Positions 1 through 8,658 of a DNA stretch of 64,000 nucleotides are shown here, piece after piece. The notes under the pieces were generated by a model. That model was not told the origin of the DNA. It did no database searches and saw nothing but the letters and a program-made list of their open reading frames with translations. The stretch's first letter is position 1; every line of letters starts with the position of its first letter. Source of the stretch: Sulfolobales archaeon Acd1 (GTDB lineage Archaea; Thermoproteota; Thermoprotei_A; Sulfolobales; Sulfolobaceae); NCBI GenBank assembly GCA_000389735.1, contig APJY01000001.1, forward strand, positions 585,064-649,063, written 5' to 3'. The position numbers were made by a program, and so were the translations under genes.

Positions 1-1
1 C

Positions 2-568
2 TTAAGGTGGTTAGGGGTTCAGGTAAACCCTCCTATGCCTAAGGTGACCCAGAAGGACTTAAAGGCACTCGATGACCAAACAGCGGAGAAGCTTAGGTCG
101 TTACCTAGGTCACTTAAGTACAAGGCCTTGATAAACCTCCTTTTGGATACCGGCCTCCGAGCTAGTGAGGCGCTAAGCCTCAAGGTCGAGGATTTGGATC
201 TCGTTAACAGATCCGCAATTGTTAGGAACACTAAGAATGGTGAGATGAGGGTGGTCTTCTTCACTTCGAGGACGGCCAAGCTACTTGAGGAATATATCAA
301 GAGATACCAAATAAAGAGCGGAAGGCTGTTCAACACGACTTACAAGGCCCTCCATAAGGAGATTAAAAGGCTAGGCATGAAGCTAGGCATAGACCTTAGG
401 CCTCACCTCCTCAGGCACACGTTCGCGACCTCGGCCATAAGGAAAGGGATGCCCTTACCGGTCGTCCAAAGAATACTGGGCCATAAGGACATTAGGACAA
501 CTCAAATATACTTACACCTGGTGCCTGAGGACGTCCAGAGGATTTACAACGCCTACTTCGAGGCTTAA
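2..568 (+). CDS. xerA: Tyrosine recombinase XerA, 3' part (5' end outside window)
   Basis: Chromosomal site-specific recombinase that resolves chromosome dimers in archaea. The reading frame is open from base 2, so the gene starts upstream of the window; an ATG at 35 is internal. Counting from that methionine, the catalytic set of the tyrosine recombinase fold is complete: Arg42 (in GLRASEAL), Lys67, His124 and Arg127 (HLLRH), His150 (GHKD) and the nucleophile Tyr159. Base composition and codon use match the GC-rich core. It overlaps the stop of the convergent gene on the other strand by 4 bases. I regard it as the housekeeping XerA and not the integrase of the distant tRNA-Met island, because it lies 26 kb away within core genes. 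Confidence 0.9.
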   Translation, partial: LRWLGVQVNPPMPKVTQKDLKALDDQTAEKLRSLPRSLKYKALINLLLDTGLRASEALSLKVEDLDLVNRSAIVRNTKNGEMRVVFFTSRTAKLLEEYIKRYQIKSGRLFNTTYKALHKEIKRLGMKLGIDLRPHLLRHTFATSAIRKGMPLPVVQRILGHKDIRTTQIYLHLVPEDVQRIYNAYFEA

Positions 569-1074
569 ATGCCGAAGTACCTCCTAACGTGCCTTAAGTA
601 CTCCTCAGCGTTCTCCTCGATCATCTTAATGTCGTTCTCGTTGAGTCTCCTCACGACCCTCGCGGGAACTCCTAATGCAAGGCTACCCTCAGGGATCTCC
701 GTGCCTTGCGTCACCACGGCACCAGCCCCGATTATCGAGTAACTCCCTATCTTGGCACCGTTCAGCACTATGGCCCCCATTCCGATTATCACGTTGGAAC
801 CTATCTTCGCACCGTGAATGACGGCGTTGTGACCTATCGTTACCCTATCTCCTATCTCTACTGGGAAACCTGGGTCGGTGTGGATGGTCGAGTTCTCCTG
901 GACGTTGGTTTCCTTACCTATCCTTATGTAATCGTTATCCCCTCTTACGACCACGTAATGCCAAAGGCTGGAATATTCCCCTATCTCGACGTCACCGATA
1001 ACGTAGGCCGTGGGATGTATCATGGCTTTAGGCGAAACATTGGGCCACTTCCCGAGGAAGGGCTCGATCGGCAT
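565..1074 (-). CDS. Gamma-carbonic anhydrase-like left-handed beta-helix protein
   Basis: A 169-residue hexapeptide-repeat protein of the gamma-carbonic anhydrase/YrdA family, which forms trimers and usually binds zinc or iron between subunits. The sequence shows repeated I-G-x-x-[AV]-x-[IV] turns along most of its length and three histidines in the places expected for metal ligands (IHTD, then GHNAVIHG). The C-terminal 30 residues are helical, as in the family. It lies 1 base downstream of the RNA methyltransferase gene on the same strand, so the two are probably co-transcribed. Whether it hydrates CO2 cannot be told from sequence; many relatives have no measured activity. Confidence 0.85.
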   Translation of the reverse strand: MPIEPFLGKWPNVSPKAMIHPTAYVIGDVEIGEYSSLWHYVVVRGDNDYIRIGKETNVQENSTIHTDPGFPVEIGDRVTIGHNAVIHGAKIGSNVIIGMGAIVLNGAKIGSYSIIGAGAVVTQGTEIPEGSLALGVPARVVRRLNENDIKMIEENAEEYLRHVRRYFGI

Positions 1075-1075
1075 C

Positions 1076-2125
1076 TCATTTCTTGACCAACCTCGCTATA
1101 AAAAATCCGGTTAGCCCTGAAATATGCGGATGAAACCTGAGCTGATACTCCACCTCGAACCTCTCGTCATTAATCACCTCCTCGTTCTCCTTGAGGGTGA
1201 CAGTGCAAGTGGAATAGATTAGCGCACCTCCTTTCTTAAGGATCTTGTAAGCAGCGTTCAGGAACTGCCTCTGGTATTGAGCGAGGTCCAAAACGTCCTT
1301 AATGGTCTTCTTGTCGTAGACCTTGGGCCTCACGCCTAGATTACTGCAAGGAGGGTCAATGATCACCTTGTCGACCTCCCTTAAGCCGAAGTCCTCATAC
1401 AAGTACCTGCTGTCCGCCTTGTAGACCTCAACGTTCTTGAGCCCCATCCTCCTCACTAAAGCTTTTACCTTCTTAACCTTCTCCGTCGTCCTGTCGAAAC
1501 CTATCACCCGGGCCTTTGGCTCTAACTGGGCCGCGTGGGTCAGCTTGCCGCCAGGAGCTGCCGTCATGTCCGCTATGAGCTCCCCCGGCCTAGGATCCAG
1601 CAGTCTAGCCACATACATGGAGGCCTTTCCCTGGGAGTAGGCCTTGCCCTCAATCACCTCCTCTAACTCGCTTATCCTGGGGGCTGAGTAGAGTGAGTTC
1701 TCCACTCTCACGATTAGCGTCCCCTCGTTGACCAGTTTCCCTTCGGCGACCAGGACCCCGTTCTCGCTCACAACGCTTACCGTCTCCCCGGTCTTTGCCA
1801 GTACCTTGAGTACCCCCGGCGCGTAAACGTTCGCCCCCAGCATAACGCTTTCGGCAGTTCTCTTGTCGACTATGACTTTACCCTCGTGCTCCTCCACCTT
1901 ATTCGGTCCTTTCACCTCAGCGTAGATCGCCTCCTCAAAATCCTCGTCACTCTTGAAGAAGTCGTACTTCTCTAGAAAACTATCCCTGAGCTTCGGGTCT
2001 ATCAACCTTAAATATAGCCTGGGGTTGGGCCTCAAGAGGGACTGAAGGAAATCGTTGAGCTGGGTGCCGTAAACCCTCCACAGTTCCTCGATGAGCCTCT
2101 CGTCGTAATTCAGTCTCCCCTCCAT
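1076..2125 (-). CDS. RsmB/NOP2-family RNA cytosine-5 methyltransferase with PUA domain
   Basis: A 349-residue SAM-dependent methyltransferase that makes 5-methylcytosine in rRNA or tRNA. An N-terminal region is followed by a PUA-type RNA-binding domain (about residues 85-160) and a Rossmann methyltransferase domain with the SAM motif MTAAPGGKLTH. Both family cysteines are present: the PPCSNLG motif, used for product release, and the STCTV motif, the catalytic nucleophile. The start codon overlaps the end of the upstream beta-RFAP synthase gene by 16 bases, which implies co-transcription. The exact RNA target is unknown. Confidence 0.9.
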   Translation of the reverse strand: MEGRLNYDERLIEELWRVYGTQLNDFLQSLLRPNPRLYLRLIDPKLRDSFLEKYDFFKSDEDFEEAIYAEVKGPNKVEEHEGKVIVDKRTAESVMLGANVYAPGVLKVLAKTGETVSVVSENGVLVAEGKLVNEGTLIVRVENSLYSAPRISELEEVIEGKAYSQGKASMYVARLLDPRPGELIADMTAAPGGKLTHAAQLEPKARVIGFDRTTEKVKKVKALVRRMGLKNVEVYKADSRYLYEDFGLREVDKVIIDPPCSNLGVRPKVYDKKTIKDVLDLAQYQRQFLNAAYKILKKGGALIYSTCTVTLKENEEVINDERFEVEYQLRFHPHISGLTGFFIARLVKK

Positions 2126-2982
2126 ATAACCCTCGCACCGACGTTGTTAGGCTCGACGACTTCTCCTCCGAACGTGCTAATTAACTCCTCGCCCTCCTTG
2201 TTGCTGCCGACCAACGTATACAACGTGGGACCAAAAGACGAGAGCCCGAGGACGAAGCCCTTCCTTTCCGCCATTCTGGCTACTTCCCTTACTTCTTCCG
2301 TTTGTAACGACCATTCGAGCCTCTTGAACCCCATGTTCTGCAGGAGCCTGATCGCTTCCAACGCCTCCTCCAAGTCCCTTTCAGCCACCGAGGGAACCAG
2401 TTTCATGAAGACGACCCTCGCGACTTCACCAGCGTCGTTCTGCTTGAACCTCCTGAACGTCTCCAGCTCCTCCTGTCCGAAGACTCTCCTACCTCCACGA
2501 GGGTTGACGATGTAAACCTTCCAAGGGAAGTCGAATCTGGCTATGAGAGGTGGTGGAGGGGCCGTTGAATAATCGGAGGGTAGGGACTCCGGCTTGACCT
2601 TCTTCGAATGCCCCCCGTCAACCACGAAGCCCCCCTTATCGAAGGCGTGAACCCCAACGCCGCTGGTCCCTCCCCTATTAACCAGCTTAGCCAGCTCGAC
2701 GGCGCTCGTCCTAACGAAATTATATTCAGCCGATAGTTTGGCTAAGGCGAGCCTGAACTGAGTGGTGTGACCTAAGCCAACGTGCTCCTCGTAGTCCTCC
2801 ATTACACAATAGCCCGGAATAGGGAAGGGAACCCACTCGGGAGGCTTCTCGCAATTTCCTATTCTAACCCTTATCCTGGGCCTCGACAGGGCGATCCCGA
2901 CGCCGCCGTCTAGCCTGCCGTAGTCCCCCGAGAGATCAACGAGAGTTATATGAATCCTTGATAAACCGACGACCTCTAACAA
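2110..2982 (-). CDS. Beta-ribofuranosylaminobenzene 5'-phosphate synthase (beta-RFAP synthase)
   Basis: A GHMP-kinase-fold enzyme that joins 4-hydroxybenzoate or 4-aminobenzoate to PRPP, the first committed step to methanopterin-type C1 carriers (sulfopterin in Sulfolobales). Family features are the N-terminal RIHITLVDL strand, the Gly-rich segment RGGTSGVGVHAFDKGGFVVD, and the C-terminal FGPTLYTLVG strand. Length (290 residues) is slightly below the usual 320. The start is a TTG at 2982, because no ATG or GTG precedes the conserved N-terminus. It is divergent from the acyl-CoA synthetase gene and probably shares a promoter region of about 30 bases with it. The GTP cyclohydrolase at 6.9 kb may feed the same pathway. 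Confidence 0.85.
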   Translation of the reverse strand: MLEVVGLSRIHITLVDLSGDYGRLDGGVGIALSRPRIRVRIGNCEKPPEWVPFPIPGYCVMEDYEEHVGLGHTTQFRLALAKLSAEYNFVRTSAVELAKLVNRGGTSGVGVHAFDKGGFVVDGGHSKKVKPESLPSDYSTAPPPPLIARFDFPWKVYIVNPRGGRRVFGQEELETFRRFKQNDAGEVARVVFMKLVPSVAERDLEEALEAIRLLQNMGFKRLEWSLQTEEVREVARMAERKGFVLGLSSFGPTLYTLVGSNKEGEELISTFGGEVVEPNNVGARVIWRGD

Positions 2983-3011
2983 CTTATTAAGCCCTGTGCT
3001 CCGGGTAGCTT

Positions 3012-4376
3012 ATGAGCTTATCACAGCTTCTGTACAGGTGGTCGAAGGAGAGACCTTCGCGAACTTTCCTGTTAGGCGACAGACAACTTACGTACTCTCA
3101 GGCAGCGGAAGAGGTAGCTAAGAGGGCCTCCTACCTCTCACCTGGACAAACCGTGGTTCACTTGATGTTTAACTCCGTCGAGTCGATCCTAACCTACCTG
3201 GCTATCTTCTGGGCAGGAGCTAAGGTCGTAGCTGTGGATCCTTTGACAAGCGCTGAGGACTTGAGGTTTATACTGGAGGACTCCAACCCTGACCTCGTAG
3301 TAGTCGACAAGGAGATAGAGGAGAGGGAAAAGGAGCACCTTAAGGGCTTCAAGGTAGTCAACAGGCTCCCAGAAAAGAACGTCATCGAGAAGCCCTACGA
3401 GTATCGCGACGATGAGGTCGGCCTGGTTTGGTACTACGCTGGAATAGCTGGTAGAACTATGCAGGTACTCCACTCGGCGAAAAGGCTAGAGCTCAACGGG
3501 GCCGCTCTCTATAAGGCTACGGGCCTCAAGGAGGTCAATTCGATACTCACTGTCCCGCTGGCCCACGTTTTAGGCAACAGCGTCCTGAGCGTCACGCTCG
3601 AGGCTGGGGGATCTATGTACGTGATGAAGAGGTTCAGCGTGGAGGAAGCCGAGGAAGCGATTAACAGATACTCCCTGAACTTCCTGGCCACCGTTCCTAT
3701 GGTTTACGATTCCTTTATAGAGAAGGGAACCAAGCCTCTGAACAGTTTGGAACTGTGCATAAGCACGGCCGCCCCCCTCTTCCCTCAGACTGTAGAGGGG
3801 TTCAAGAGGAAGTACGGTAAGCAGATCGTCCAACAGTACGGGTTCACCGAGGGGCTAGTTATTACGTTCCAGCCACCCAGCGACGGCGACGTGATAAGCG
3901 TTGGTAAACCCCTTCCGGGCGCTGAGGTGAAAGTTATAAAGCAGGACGGAGGCGAGGCCAAGCCAGGCGAGGTTGGGGAGCTCTGGGTAAAGGCGCCCTG
4001 GCTCATGTTGGGCTACAAGTACAGGGATGAGACGGAAAGGGTCTTCAAGGACGGCTGGCTGAGGACTGGTGACCTAATGACGTACGACGAGAGGGGGCTG
4101 TTCTACTTCAGGGGAGTAGTTAAGAGGATGATAAAGTACAAGGGTTACCCGATATTCCCGAGGGACCTTGAGGAGATCCTGAAGACGCATCCTTTAGTGG
4201 AGGACGTTAAGGTGATCGGGGAGGACGCTGGACAGGCAGGACAACAGCCGGTGGCGTTGGTGAAGGTCAGAGAGAAGAAGGAGGGTCTAGAGAACGAACT
4301 GCTCGAGTACGTTAATAGGAAAGTAGCCTTCTACAAGAAGTTGAAGGCCGTCAAGGTGGTGGACAAGGTTGAGTGA
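3012..4376 (+). CDS. AMP-dependent acyl-CoA synthetase/ligase family protein, degenerate
   Basis: A 454-residue member of the ANL superfamily, which activates carboxylates as adenylates and usually transfers them to CoA. Recognisable motifs are A5 (QQYGFTEG), A7 (GWLRTGDL) and A8 (KGYPIFPRDLEEIL). Two expected parts are weak. The phosphate-binding loop, normally Y-T-S-G-T-T-G-x-P-K-G, reads YYAGIAGRTMQVLHS, and the C-terminus ends at YKKLKAVKVVDKVE without the catalytic A10 lysine motif (PKTxSGKxxR). It may therefore be a non-canonical or inactive ligase. The next gene, a thioredoxin, overlaps its end by 8 bases, which suggests an operon with that gene and the ABC ATPase. Confidence 0.8.
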   Translation: MSLSQLLYRWSKERPSRTFLLGDRQLTYSQAAEEVAKRASYLSPGQTVVHLMFNSVESILTYLAIFWAGAKVVAVDPLTSAEDLRFILEDSNPDLVVVDKEIEEREKEHLKGFKVVNRLPEKNVIEKPYEYRDDEVGLVWYYAGIAGRTMQVLHSAKRLELNGAALYKATGLKEVNSILTVPLAHVLGNSVLSVTLEAGGSMYVMKRFSVEEAEEAINRYSLNFLATVPMVYDSFIEKGTKPLNSLELCISTAAPLFPQTVEGFKRKYGKQIVQQYGFTEGLVITFQPPSDGDVISVGKPLPGAEVKVIKQDGGEAKPGEVGELWVKAPWLMLGYKYRDETERVFKDGWLRTGDLMTYDERGLFYFRGVVKRMIKYKGYPIFPRDLEEILKTHPLVEDVKVIGEDAGQAGQQPVALVKVREKKEGLENELLEYVNRKVAFYKKLKAVKVVDKVE

Positions 4377-4770
4377 GATCGACAGGCTAATAGAGGAGAT
4401 CTCACGGAAACTCGAGGAGCTAGCTAAGGGAGCCGAGAAAGTAGAATATACCGTTAACGTGGCCGACGCTAACTTCGAGGATGTGATCAGTAAGAACAAC
4501 GTGGTCTTCGTTGACTGCTGGGCCCCGTGGTGCGCCCCCTGTCACATCTACGAACCCATATTCAGCAAAGTAGCGGAACAGTACAAGGACAAGGCAGTGT
4601 TCGCGAGGCTAAACGTTGACGAAAACCCGAGGACTGCAGACAAGTATAACGTGATGAACATCCCAACCACGTTAATATTCGTGAAAGGCAAGCTAGTGGA
4701 TCAGATCGTGGGGGCGGTGGACGAGGACACCCTAAAGAGTTATGTAGAGAAATACATATCGGAGTCCTAA
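4369..4770 (+). CDS. Thioredoxin
   Basis: A 133-residue thioredoxin-fold protein with the redox motif WAPWCAPC and the cis-proline loop MNIPTTLIF. About 25 charged, probably helical residues precede the fold, which makes it longer than typical 105-residue thioredoxins. Translation starts at a TTG that overlaps the 3' end of the upstream synthetase gene; no better start lies before the conserved fold. The stop overlaps the start of the ABC ATPase gene (taATG). It acts in cytoplasmic disulfide reduction; the specific substrate is unknown. Confidence 0.9.
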   Translation: MSEIDRLIEEISRKLEELAKGAEKVEYTVNVADANFEDVISKNNVVFVDCWAPWCAPCHIYEPIFSKVAEQYKDKAVFARLNVDENPRTADKYNVMNIPTTLIFVKGKLVDQIVGAVDEDTLKSYVEKYISES

Positions 4771-5369
4771 TGGGTTCCCTTTTCGCGGACATCACGGTAA
4801 GGAACGGTACCTTCGTGGTTTCAGGGAGCATTAGGGTTGAGACCTCAGCTGTCCTTTTCGCCAGGAACGGTTCAGGAAAGACTACTTTCCTTAAGGGAGT
4901 CGCCGGATTGTTGCAGTCCGAAGGCCAGGTGCTTTTGGGTGAGCGGGACGTCTCGAAACTGAGCCCAGATAAGAGGGGGATATCCTATGTACCAAACGAC
5001 CCTAAACTGCCCCTCAGCCTATCTAAATTGTCCCGACTTCTGAACGTGGACGTCGAGGAACTGAAAGACCTAGGGTACGATATTGATCCAAGGAGACCGA
5101 TCACTTCATTAAGCTTGGGGCAGAGGCAGGTGAGCTTCGTATTATCAGTTGTCAAGAGCCCCAGGACTAAGGCGGTTTTGCTGGACGAGTCGCTGAATAA
5201 CGTTTCAAACAAAGACACGGTTCTAACGTTCGTACTTAAGTTAGCGAGGGATTTGGGTAAGCCTGTCGTTTACTCTACCAATGACCCCAACGATGTGAGA
5301 CTATTCGAAAAAACGTTTACTATTAGCGAAGGAAAAGTATGTGAGTTTCGATCAAATTTACATTTATAG
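4770..5369 (+). CDS. ABC-type ATPase domain protein, short and degenerate
   Basis: A 199-residue ATP-binding protein with the layout of an ABC transporter nucleotide-binding domain. The phosphate loop reads ARNGSGKTT (the usual first glycine is alanine), the signature reads LSLGQRQ (normally LSGGQ), Walker B reads AVLLDES (normally LLDEP), and the switch histidine position is STND. The usual length is 220-250 residues. No permease or binding-protein gene is near. It is the third gene of a tight run with the synthetase and thioredoxin. It could be an orphan ATPase with a relaxed catalytic site or a diverged importer component. No substrate can be inferred. Confidence 0.7.
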   Translation: MGSLFADITVRNGTFVVSGSIRVETSAVLFARNGSGKTTFLKGVAGLLQSEGQVLLGERDVSKLSPDKRGISYVPNDPKLPLSLSKLSRLLNVDVEELKDLGYDIDPRRPITSLSLGQRQVSFVLSVVKSPRTKAVLLDESLNNVSNKDTVLTFVLKLARDLGKPVVYSTNDPNDVRLFEKTFTISEGKVCEFRSNLHL

Positions 5370-5410
5370 TATCTTAACTTTGAATAGTGTTCAAACAGTT
5401 AACAATCAGC

Positions 5411-5418
5411 CTTTTATA
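5411..5418 (+). promoter_or_regulatory. TATA box of glnA
   Basis: A TATA-like octamer (ttttatat region) sits about 26 bases before the ATG at 5444, the archaeal spacing between TATA box and transcript start. The mRNA is therefore probably leaderless, which supports starting glnA at 5444 and not at the upstream in-frame TTG-type codons. Confidence 0.65.
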
Positions 5419-5443
5419 TCGTAGTAAAGTTCAACGCCACCAA

Positions 5444-6865
5444 ATGATAATCCCCAAAACGTCGTCCGAAGCCGTTAGGTGGCTTAAGGAAAATCAAGTG
5501 AAGTGGGTGGATCTGCAATTCACTGATGTTCCAGGAAGGCTACACCACATAACGATCCCAGCCAGCGACGTGACGGAAGAGTCGTTTAAGACGGGTTTCG
5601 GTAAGCTCGACGGCTCAAGCATTAGGGGGTTCACCACGATATACGAGAGCGACATGGTGCTCGTACCCGTAGCTAACACCTTCGCGTTGTTGCCTTGGGC
5701 GCCTGGCGTGGCCAGGACAATAACGCAGGTATACTGGGGAGGTAACAGGGGAAGGTTCGAGAGGGATCCTAGGTATATAGCAGAGGAAGCTGAGAGGTTC
5801 CAAGAATCAGAAGGGTATCTGTCCTTCTTCGGTCCCGAGCTTGAGTTCTTCTTATTCGATAAGGTCATCGTGGACGCGGCTCACCCACAACAGGGAACTG
5901 GATATAAGATTGTCTCGAGGGAGGCTCCCTGGGCTGGAAACGGTGGTTTCATTATAAGGCATAAGGAGGGTTACTACCCGGCTACTCCTGTAGACCAACT
6001 CTTTGACGTAAGGAAGGAGATCACTGATACGTTAACGGACTACTTCGGCTTCATAATCGAGGCCAACCACCACGAGGTGGCCACTGCCGGTCAGGGCGAG
6101 ATCGACTTTCGTTTCGGGAAGCTAGTGGAGACCGCCGATAGGGTACAAACCATGAAATACGTTGCGAAGAACGTGGCCGCCAAGCACGGAATGATCGCCA
6201 CTTTCATGCCTAAGCCTATGTACGGCGATAACGGAACCGGAATGCATACGCACTTCAGCCTGTGGACCAAGGATGGTAGCAAAAACCTCATGTATGATCC
6301 TAACGATGAGTACGCGGAACTCAGCCAGTTGGGTAGGTACATAGTGGGTGGCATACTTCAGCACGCTAGAGCATTATCGGCTATCGTTTCTCCCACGACT
6401 AACAGCTACAGAAGGTTGATCCCAGGCTTCGAGGCACCAGTTTACATCGCCTGGAGCAAGGCCAACAGGAGCGCTATCATAAGAATACCGTCTTACTATA
6501 AGGGCATGGAGAAGGCCAAGAGGCTGGAGTACAGGGCCCCCGACCCTTCGACAAACCCCTACCTAGCTTTCGCCGCGATATTGATGGCTGCCGTTGACGG
6601 GATTAAGAAGAAGATCGATCCTGGAGACCCTGTTGACGAGAACATATATCACCTGACTCCAGAGAGGAGGAAACAGCTGGGCATTAAGGAACTGCCGAGG
6701 AGCTTGGACGAGGCCCTAGACGAGTTGGAGAGCGATAAGGAGTTCCTCAAGCCGGTCTTCAACTCCTCCATATTGGACACTTACATTGAGTTGAAGAGAG
6801 AGGAAGCCAGGACATTACAGATGTTCCCGCACCCGATGGAGTTCTACTATTACCTCGACGTGTGA
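5444..6865 (+). CDS. glnA: Glutamine synthetase, type I
   Basis: Makes glutamine from glutamate, ammonia and ATP; forms dodecamers in the cytoplasm. The 473-residue protein has the beta-grasp N-domain ([11 protein letters not shown], then the latch [10 protein letters not shown]) and the catalytic barrel with [10 protein letters not shown], the ammonia-site region [19 protein letters not shown], the ATP-site segment [14 protein letters not shown] and the loop RIP. The start chosen is the ATG at 5444, not the in-frame codon at 5387, because a TATA box lies between them and the family begins at this point. An adenylylation-site tyrosine is not evident near the C-terminus. It is convergent with folE, 4 bases apart. 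Confidence 0.95.
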   Translation: MIIPKTSSEAVRWLKENQVKWVDLQFTDVPGRLHHITIPASDVTEESFKTGFGKLDGSSIRGFTTIYESDMVLVPVANTFALLPWAPGVARTITQVYWGGNRGRFERDPRYIAEEAERFQESEGYLSFFGPELEFFLFDKVIVDAAHPQQGTGYKIVSREAPWAGNGGFIIRHKEGYYPATPVDQLFDVRKEITDTLTDYFGFIIEANHHEVATAGQGEIDFRFGKLVETADRVQTMKYVAKNVAAKHGMIATFMPKPMYGDNGTGMHTHFSLWTKDGSKNLMYDPNDEYAELSQLGRYIVGGILQHARALSAIVSPTTNSYRRLIPGFEAPVYIAWSKANRSAIIRIPSYYKGMEKAKRLEYRAPDPSTNPYLAFAAILMAAVDGIKKKIDPGDPVDENIYHLTPERRKQLGIKELPRSLDEALDELESDKEFLKPVFNSSILDTYIELKREEARTLQMFPHPMEFYYYLDV

Positions 6866-6869
6866 AAAA

Positions 6870-7496
6870 TCAAATCAGTTCCTTTTTGCTCTCCATTGTT
6901 AACATTCTCAGAACGTAGCTCTTGAGCCTGTTGTCTTTCACGAACACTCCCCTTGTCGCTATTGACATTAGTGTGGCCTCTTTGTCCTTCACTCCTCTCA
7001 CGTAAGTACACATATGAATAGCGTTCGAAACTACTAGAACCCCCTTGGGCTTGACGTCGCTGTTCATCAAGGCGTCTGCGACTTCCGAGACTAACCTCTC
7101 CTGTAGCTGAGGTTTGGAGGCGAAGTAGTTCACCAGCCTTATGATCTTGCTAAACCCGGCCACCTTCCCCTCATCTCCCACCACGTAAGCCACGTGCATC
7201 TTGCCTATTACGGGAAGGAAGTGATGCTCGCATAAGGTGGTGAACGAGACGTTCCTCACCAGTACTATTTGGTTGGGATCCCTGACCACGCCGTCCTCGG
7301 AGACCTTAAAGACCTTCACGTAGGGCATCCTAGTCCTTAACGCTGAGGTCATCTCAAGGAGAGCACTGGCAACCCTCTTTGGAGTCTCCCTCAAGCCTTC
7401 CCTTTCGACGTCTTCCCCCAACAACTTGAGGATTTCCTTGACGTGATATGCGATCTTCTCCTCAAGGGTTTCGGAGGTTTCCGTCTCGTAAGTCAT
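6870..7496 (-). CDS. folE: GTP cyclohydrolase I (type IA)
   Basis: Opens and rearranges GTP to 7,8-dihydroneopterin triphosphate, the entry to pterin biosynthesis. The 208-residue protein shows the zinc and catalytic motifs of the canonical zinc-dependent enzyme: [11 protein letters not shown] (Cys and His), [20 protein letters not shown], and HMCTYVRG with the second zinc cysteine. The N-terminal extension of about 20 residues is Glu/Thr-rich. Many euryarchaea use the unrelated MptA at this step. With the beta-RFAP synthase at 2.1 kb, this suggests a folate-type first step feeding a methanopterin-like carrier. The gene stands alone on the minus strand. Confidence 0.95.
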   Translation of the reverse strand: MTYETETSETLEEKIAYHVKEILKLLGEDVEREGLRETPKRVASALLEMTSALRTRMPYVKVFKVSEDGVVRDPNQIVLVRNVSFTTLCEHHFLPVIGKMHVAYVVGDEGKVAGFSKIIRLVNYFASKPQLQERLVSEVADALMNSDVKPKGVLVVSNAIHMCTYVRGVKDKEATLMSIATRGVFVKDNRLKSYVLRMLTMESKKELI

Positions 7497-7566
7497 GACT
7501 CATTAACGCTCAATTTGATCGTCTAACGCTAAAAAACATGAGTTAGACATTCTTTGAAGCGAAAGT

Positions 7567-8658
7567 TCATATATGTGTGTACTCTTTATCCAACGTTTCG
7601 AGTACTTCCGCCCTATCCTTCCTTACAATAATCGTGTCCTCTATTCTTATTCCGAATTTATTTCTTATATAAATCCCAGGCTCAATAGTGATGACCATCC
7701 CCTCTTTTAGCACATCGTTGGATCCCGGCCCTATTGTGGGATATTCGTGGATTTCTATTCCGACTCCGTGACCTAGCGAGTGATGAAACGCCTTATCGAG
7801 GCCGTACTTCGATAGGACTTTCCTGGCTATTGAATCGAGCTCTGATGCCTTGACGCCCTCCTTAACCGCGGCTATCGCTTCCGTCTGAGCCTCTAGGACG
7901 GCCTCGTAGTACTTCTTAAACTCTGGCGAATCGGAGAGCCCAAAAGTCCTGGTGCTATCGAAGCAAAATCCCCCGTACTTCGCTCCCCAGTCGACCAAGA
8001 GGTAGGGGGGCCTGAGCCGTTCATCCTTCGGCACGTGATGGGGGAACGCGCTGTTCGGACCTGAAGCAACTATCGTCGGGAACGCGTAGTCTTCCGCGCC
8101 ATATTTCTTCATGAAGTAGTCGATTATTCCAGCAAGCTCTCTTTCCGTAACGCTAGGCGTGACCTCACTCAGTGCCCTACGCAGTGCCTTAGCAGTTATC
8201 TCCCCCGCTTTCGTTATCCTTTCTAATTCGTCGTGATCCTTTACTGCCCTTTGATCCCTGACGAGCTCGCTCACGTCCTCCAGCTTTACCCCCTTCTCTC
8301 TGAGGGCGTTCTCGATAGCCCTGTTCGCCCAGCCCAAGTCTAGGCCTAAGGCTCTATTCCCTACCTGTTCCGCTACGAATTCCGAAACTCTTTTCGGATA
8401 AACTTTGACTTCCCCTGAGTTCCATCCCTGAAGGATACCGCCTGGATCCGCCACAACAACGTCGACGTCGGGTAGTCCCGCGGATGTCGCCCTGTTCATT
8501 TCGAGGACGGAAACTATTAGTGTTGTCCTACCGTCACAATAGAGGAGATATCCCGCGCCGTTGAAGCCTGAGTAATAATAAACGTTGGGTTCCCCCGCTA
8601 CGAGGACGCAAGGTAGGTTCTTCCTTTGAGCTATTTCACGAAGCTTGTCTAGCCTCAA
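7567..8658 (-). CDS. Xaa-Pro dipeptidase/aminopeptidase family M24 protein
   Basis: A 363-residue cytoplasmic metallopeptidase of the prolidase type, which cleaves dipeptides or N-terminal residues before proline. It has an N-terminal creatinase-like domain (residues 1-130) and a pita-bread catalytic domain with the five metal ligands: VDWGAKYGGFCFDSTRTF (two Asp), HHSLGHGVGIEIHE (His), ITIEPGIY (Glu) and IRIEDT (Glu). It overlaps the moaA 3' end by 23 bases on the same strand, so the two genes are probably transcribed together. Confidence 0.9.
   Translation of the reverse strand: MRLDKLREIAQRKNLPCVLVAGEPNVYYYSGFNGAGYLLYCDGRTTLIVSVLEMNRATSAGLPDVDVVVADPGGILQGWNSGEVKVYPKRVSEFVAEQVGNRALGLDLGWANRAIENALREKGVKLEDVSELVRDQRAVKDHDELERITKAGEITAKALRRALSEVTPSVTERELAGIIDYFMKKYGAEDYAFPTIVASGPNSAFPHHVPKDERLRPPYLLVDWGAKYGGFCFDSTRTFGLSDSPEFKKYYEAVLEAQTEAIAAVKEGVKASELDSIARKVLSKYGLDKAFHHSLGHGVGIEIHEYPTIGPGSNDVLKEGMVITIEPGIYIRNKFGIRIEDTIIVRKDRAEVLETLDKEYTHI

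Noticed and set aside
2-568. Integrase of the tRNA-Met island
   Set aside because: The tyrosine recombinase is embedded in core genes 26 kb from the att site, has core codon use, and matches the housekeeping XerA.
1437-1640. Reading frames on the opposite strand of the RNA methyltransferase and similar cases elsewhere
   Set aside because: Long frames opposite GC-rich genes are common by chance; they lack starts, domains and spacing of real genes.
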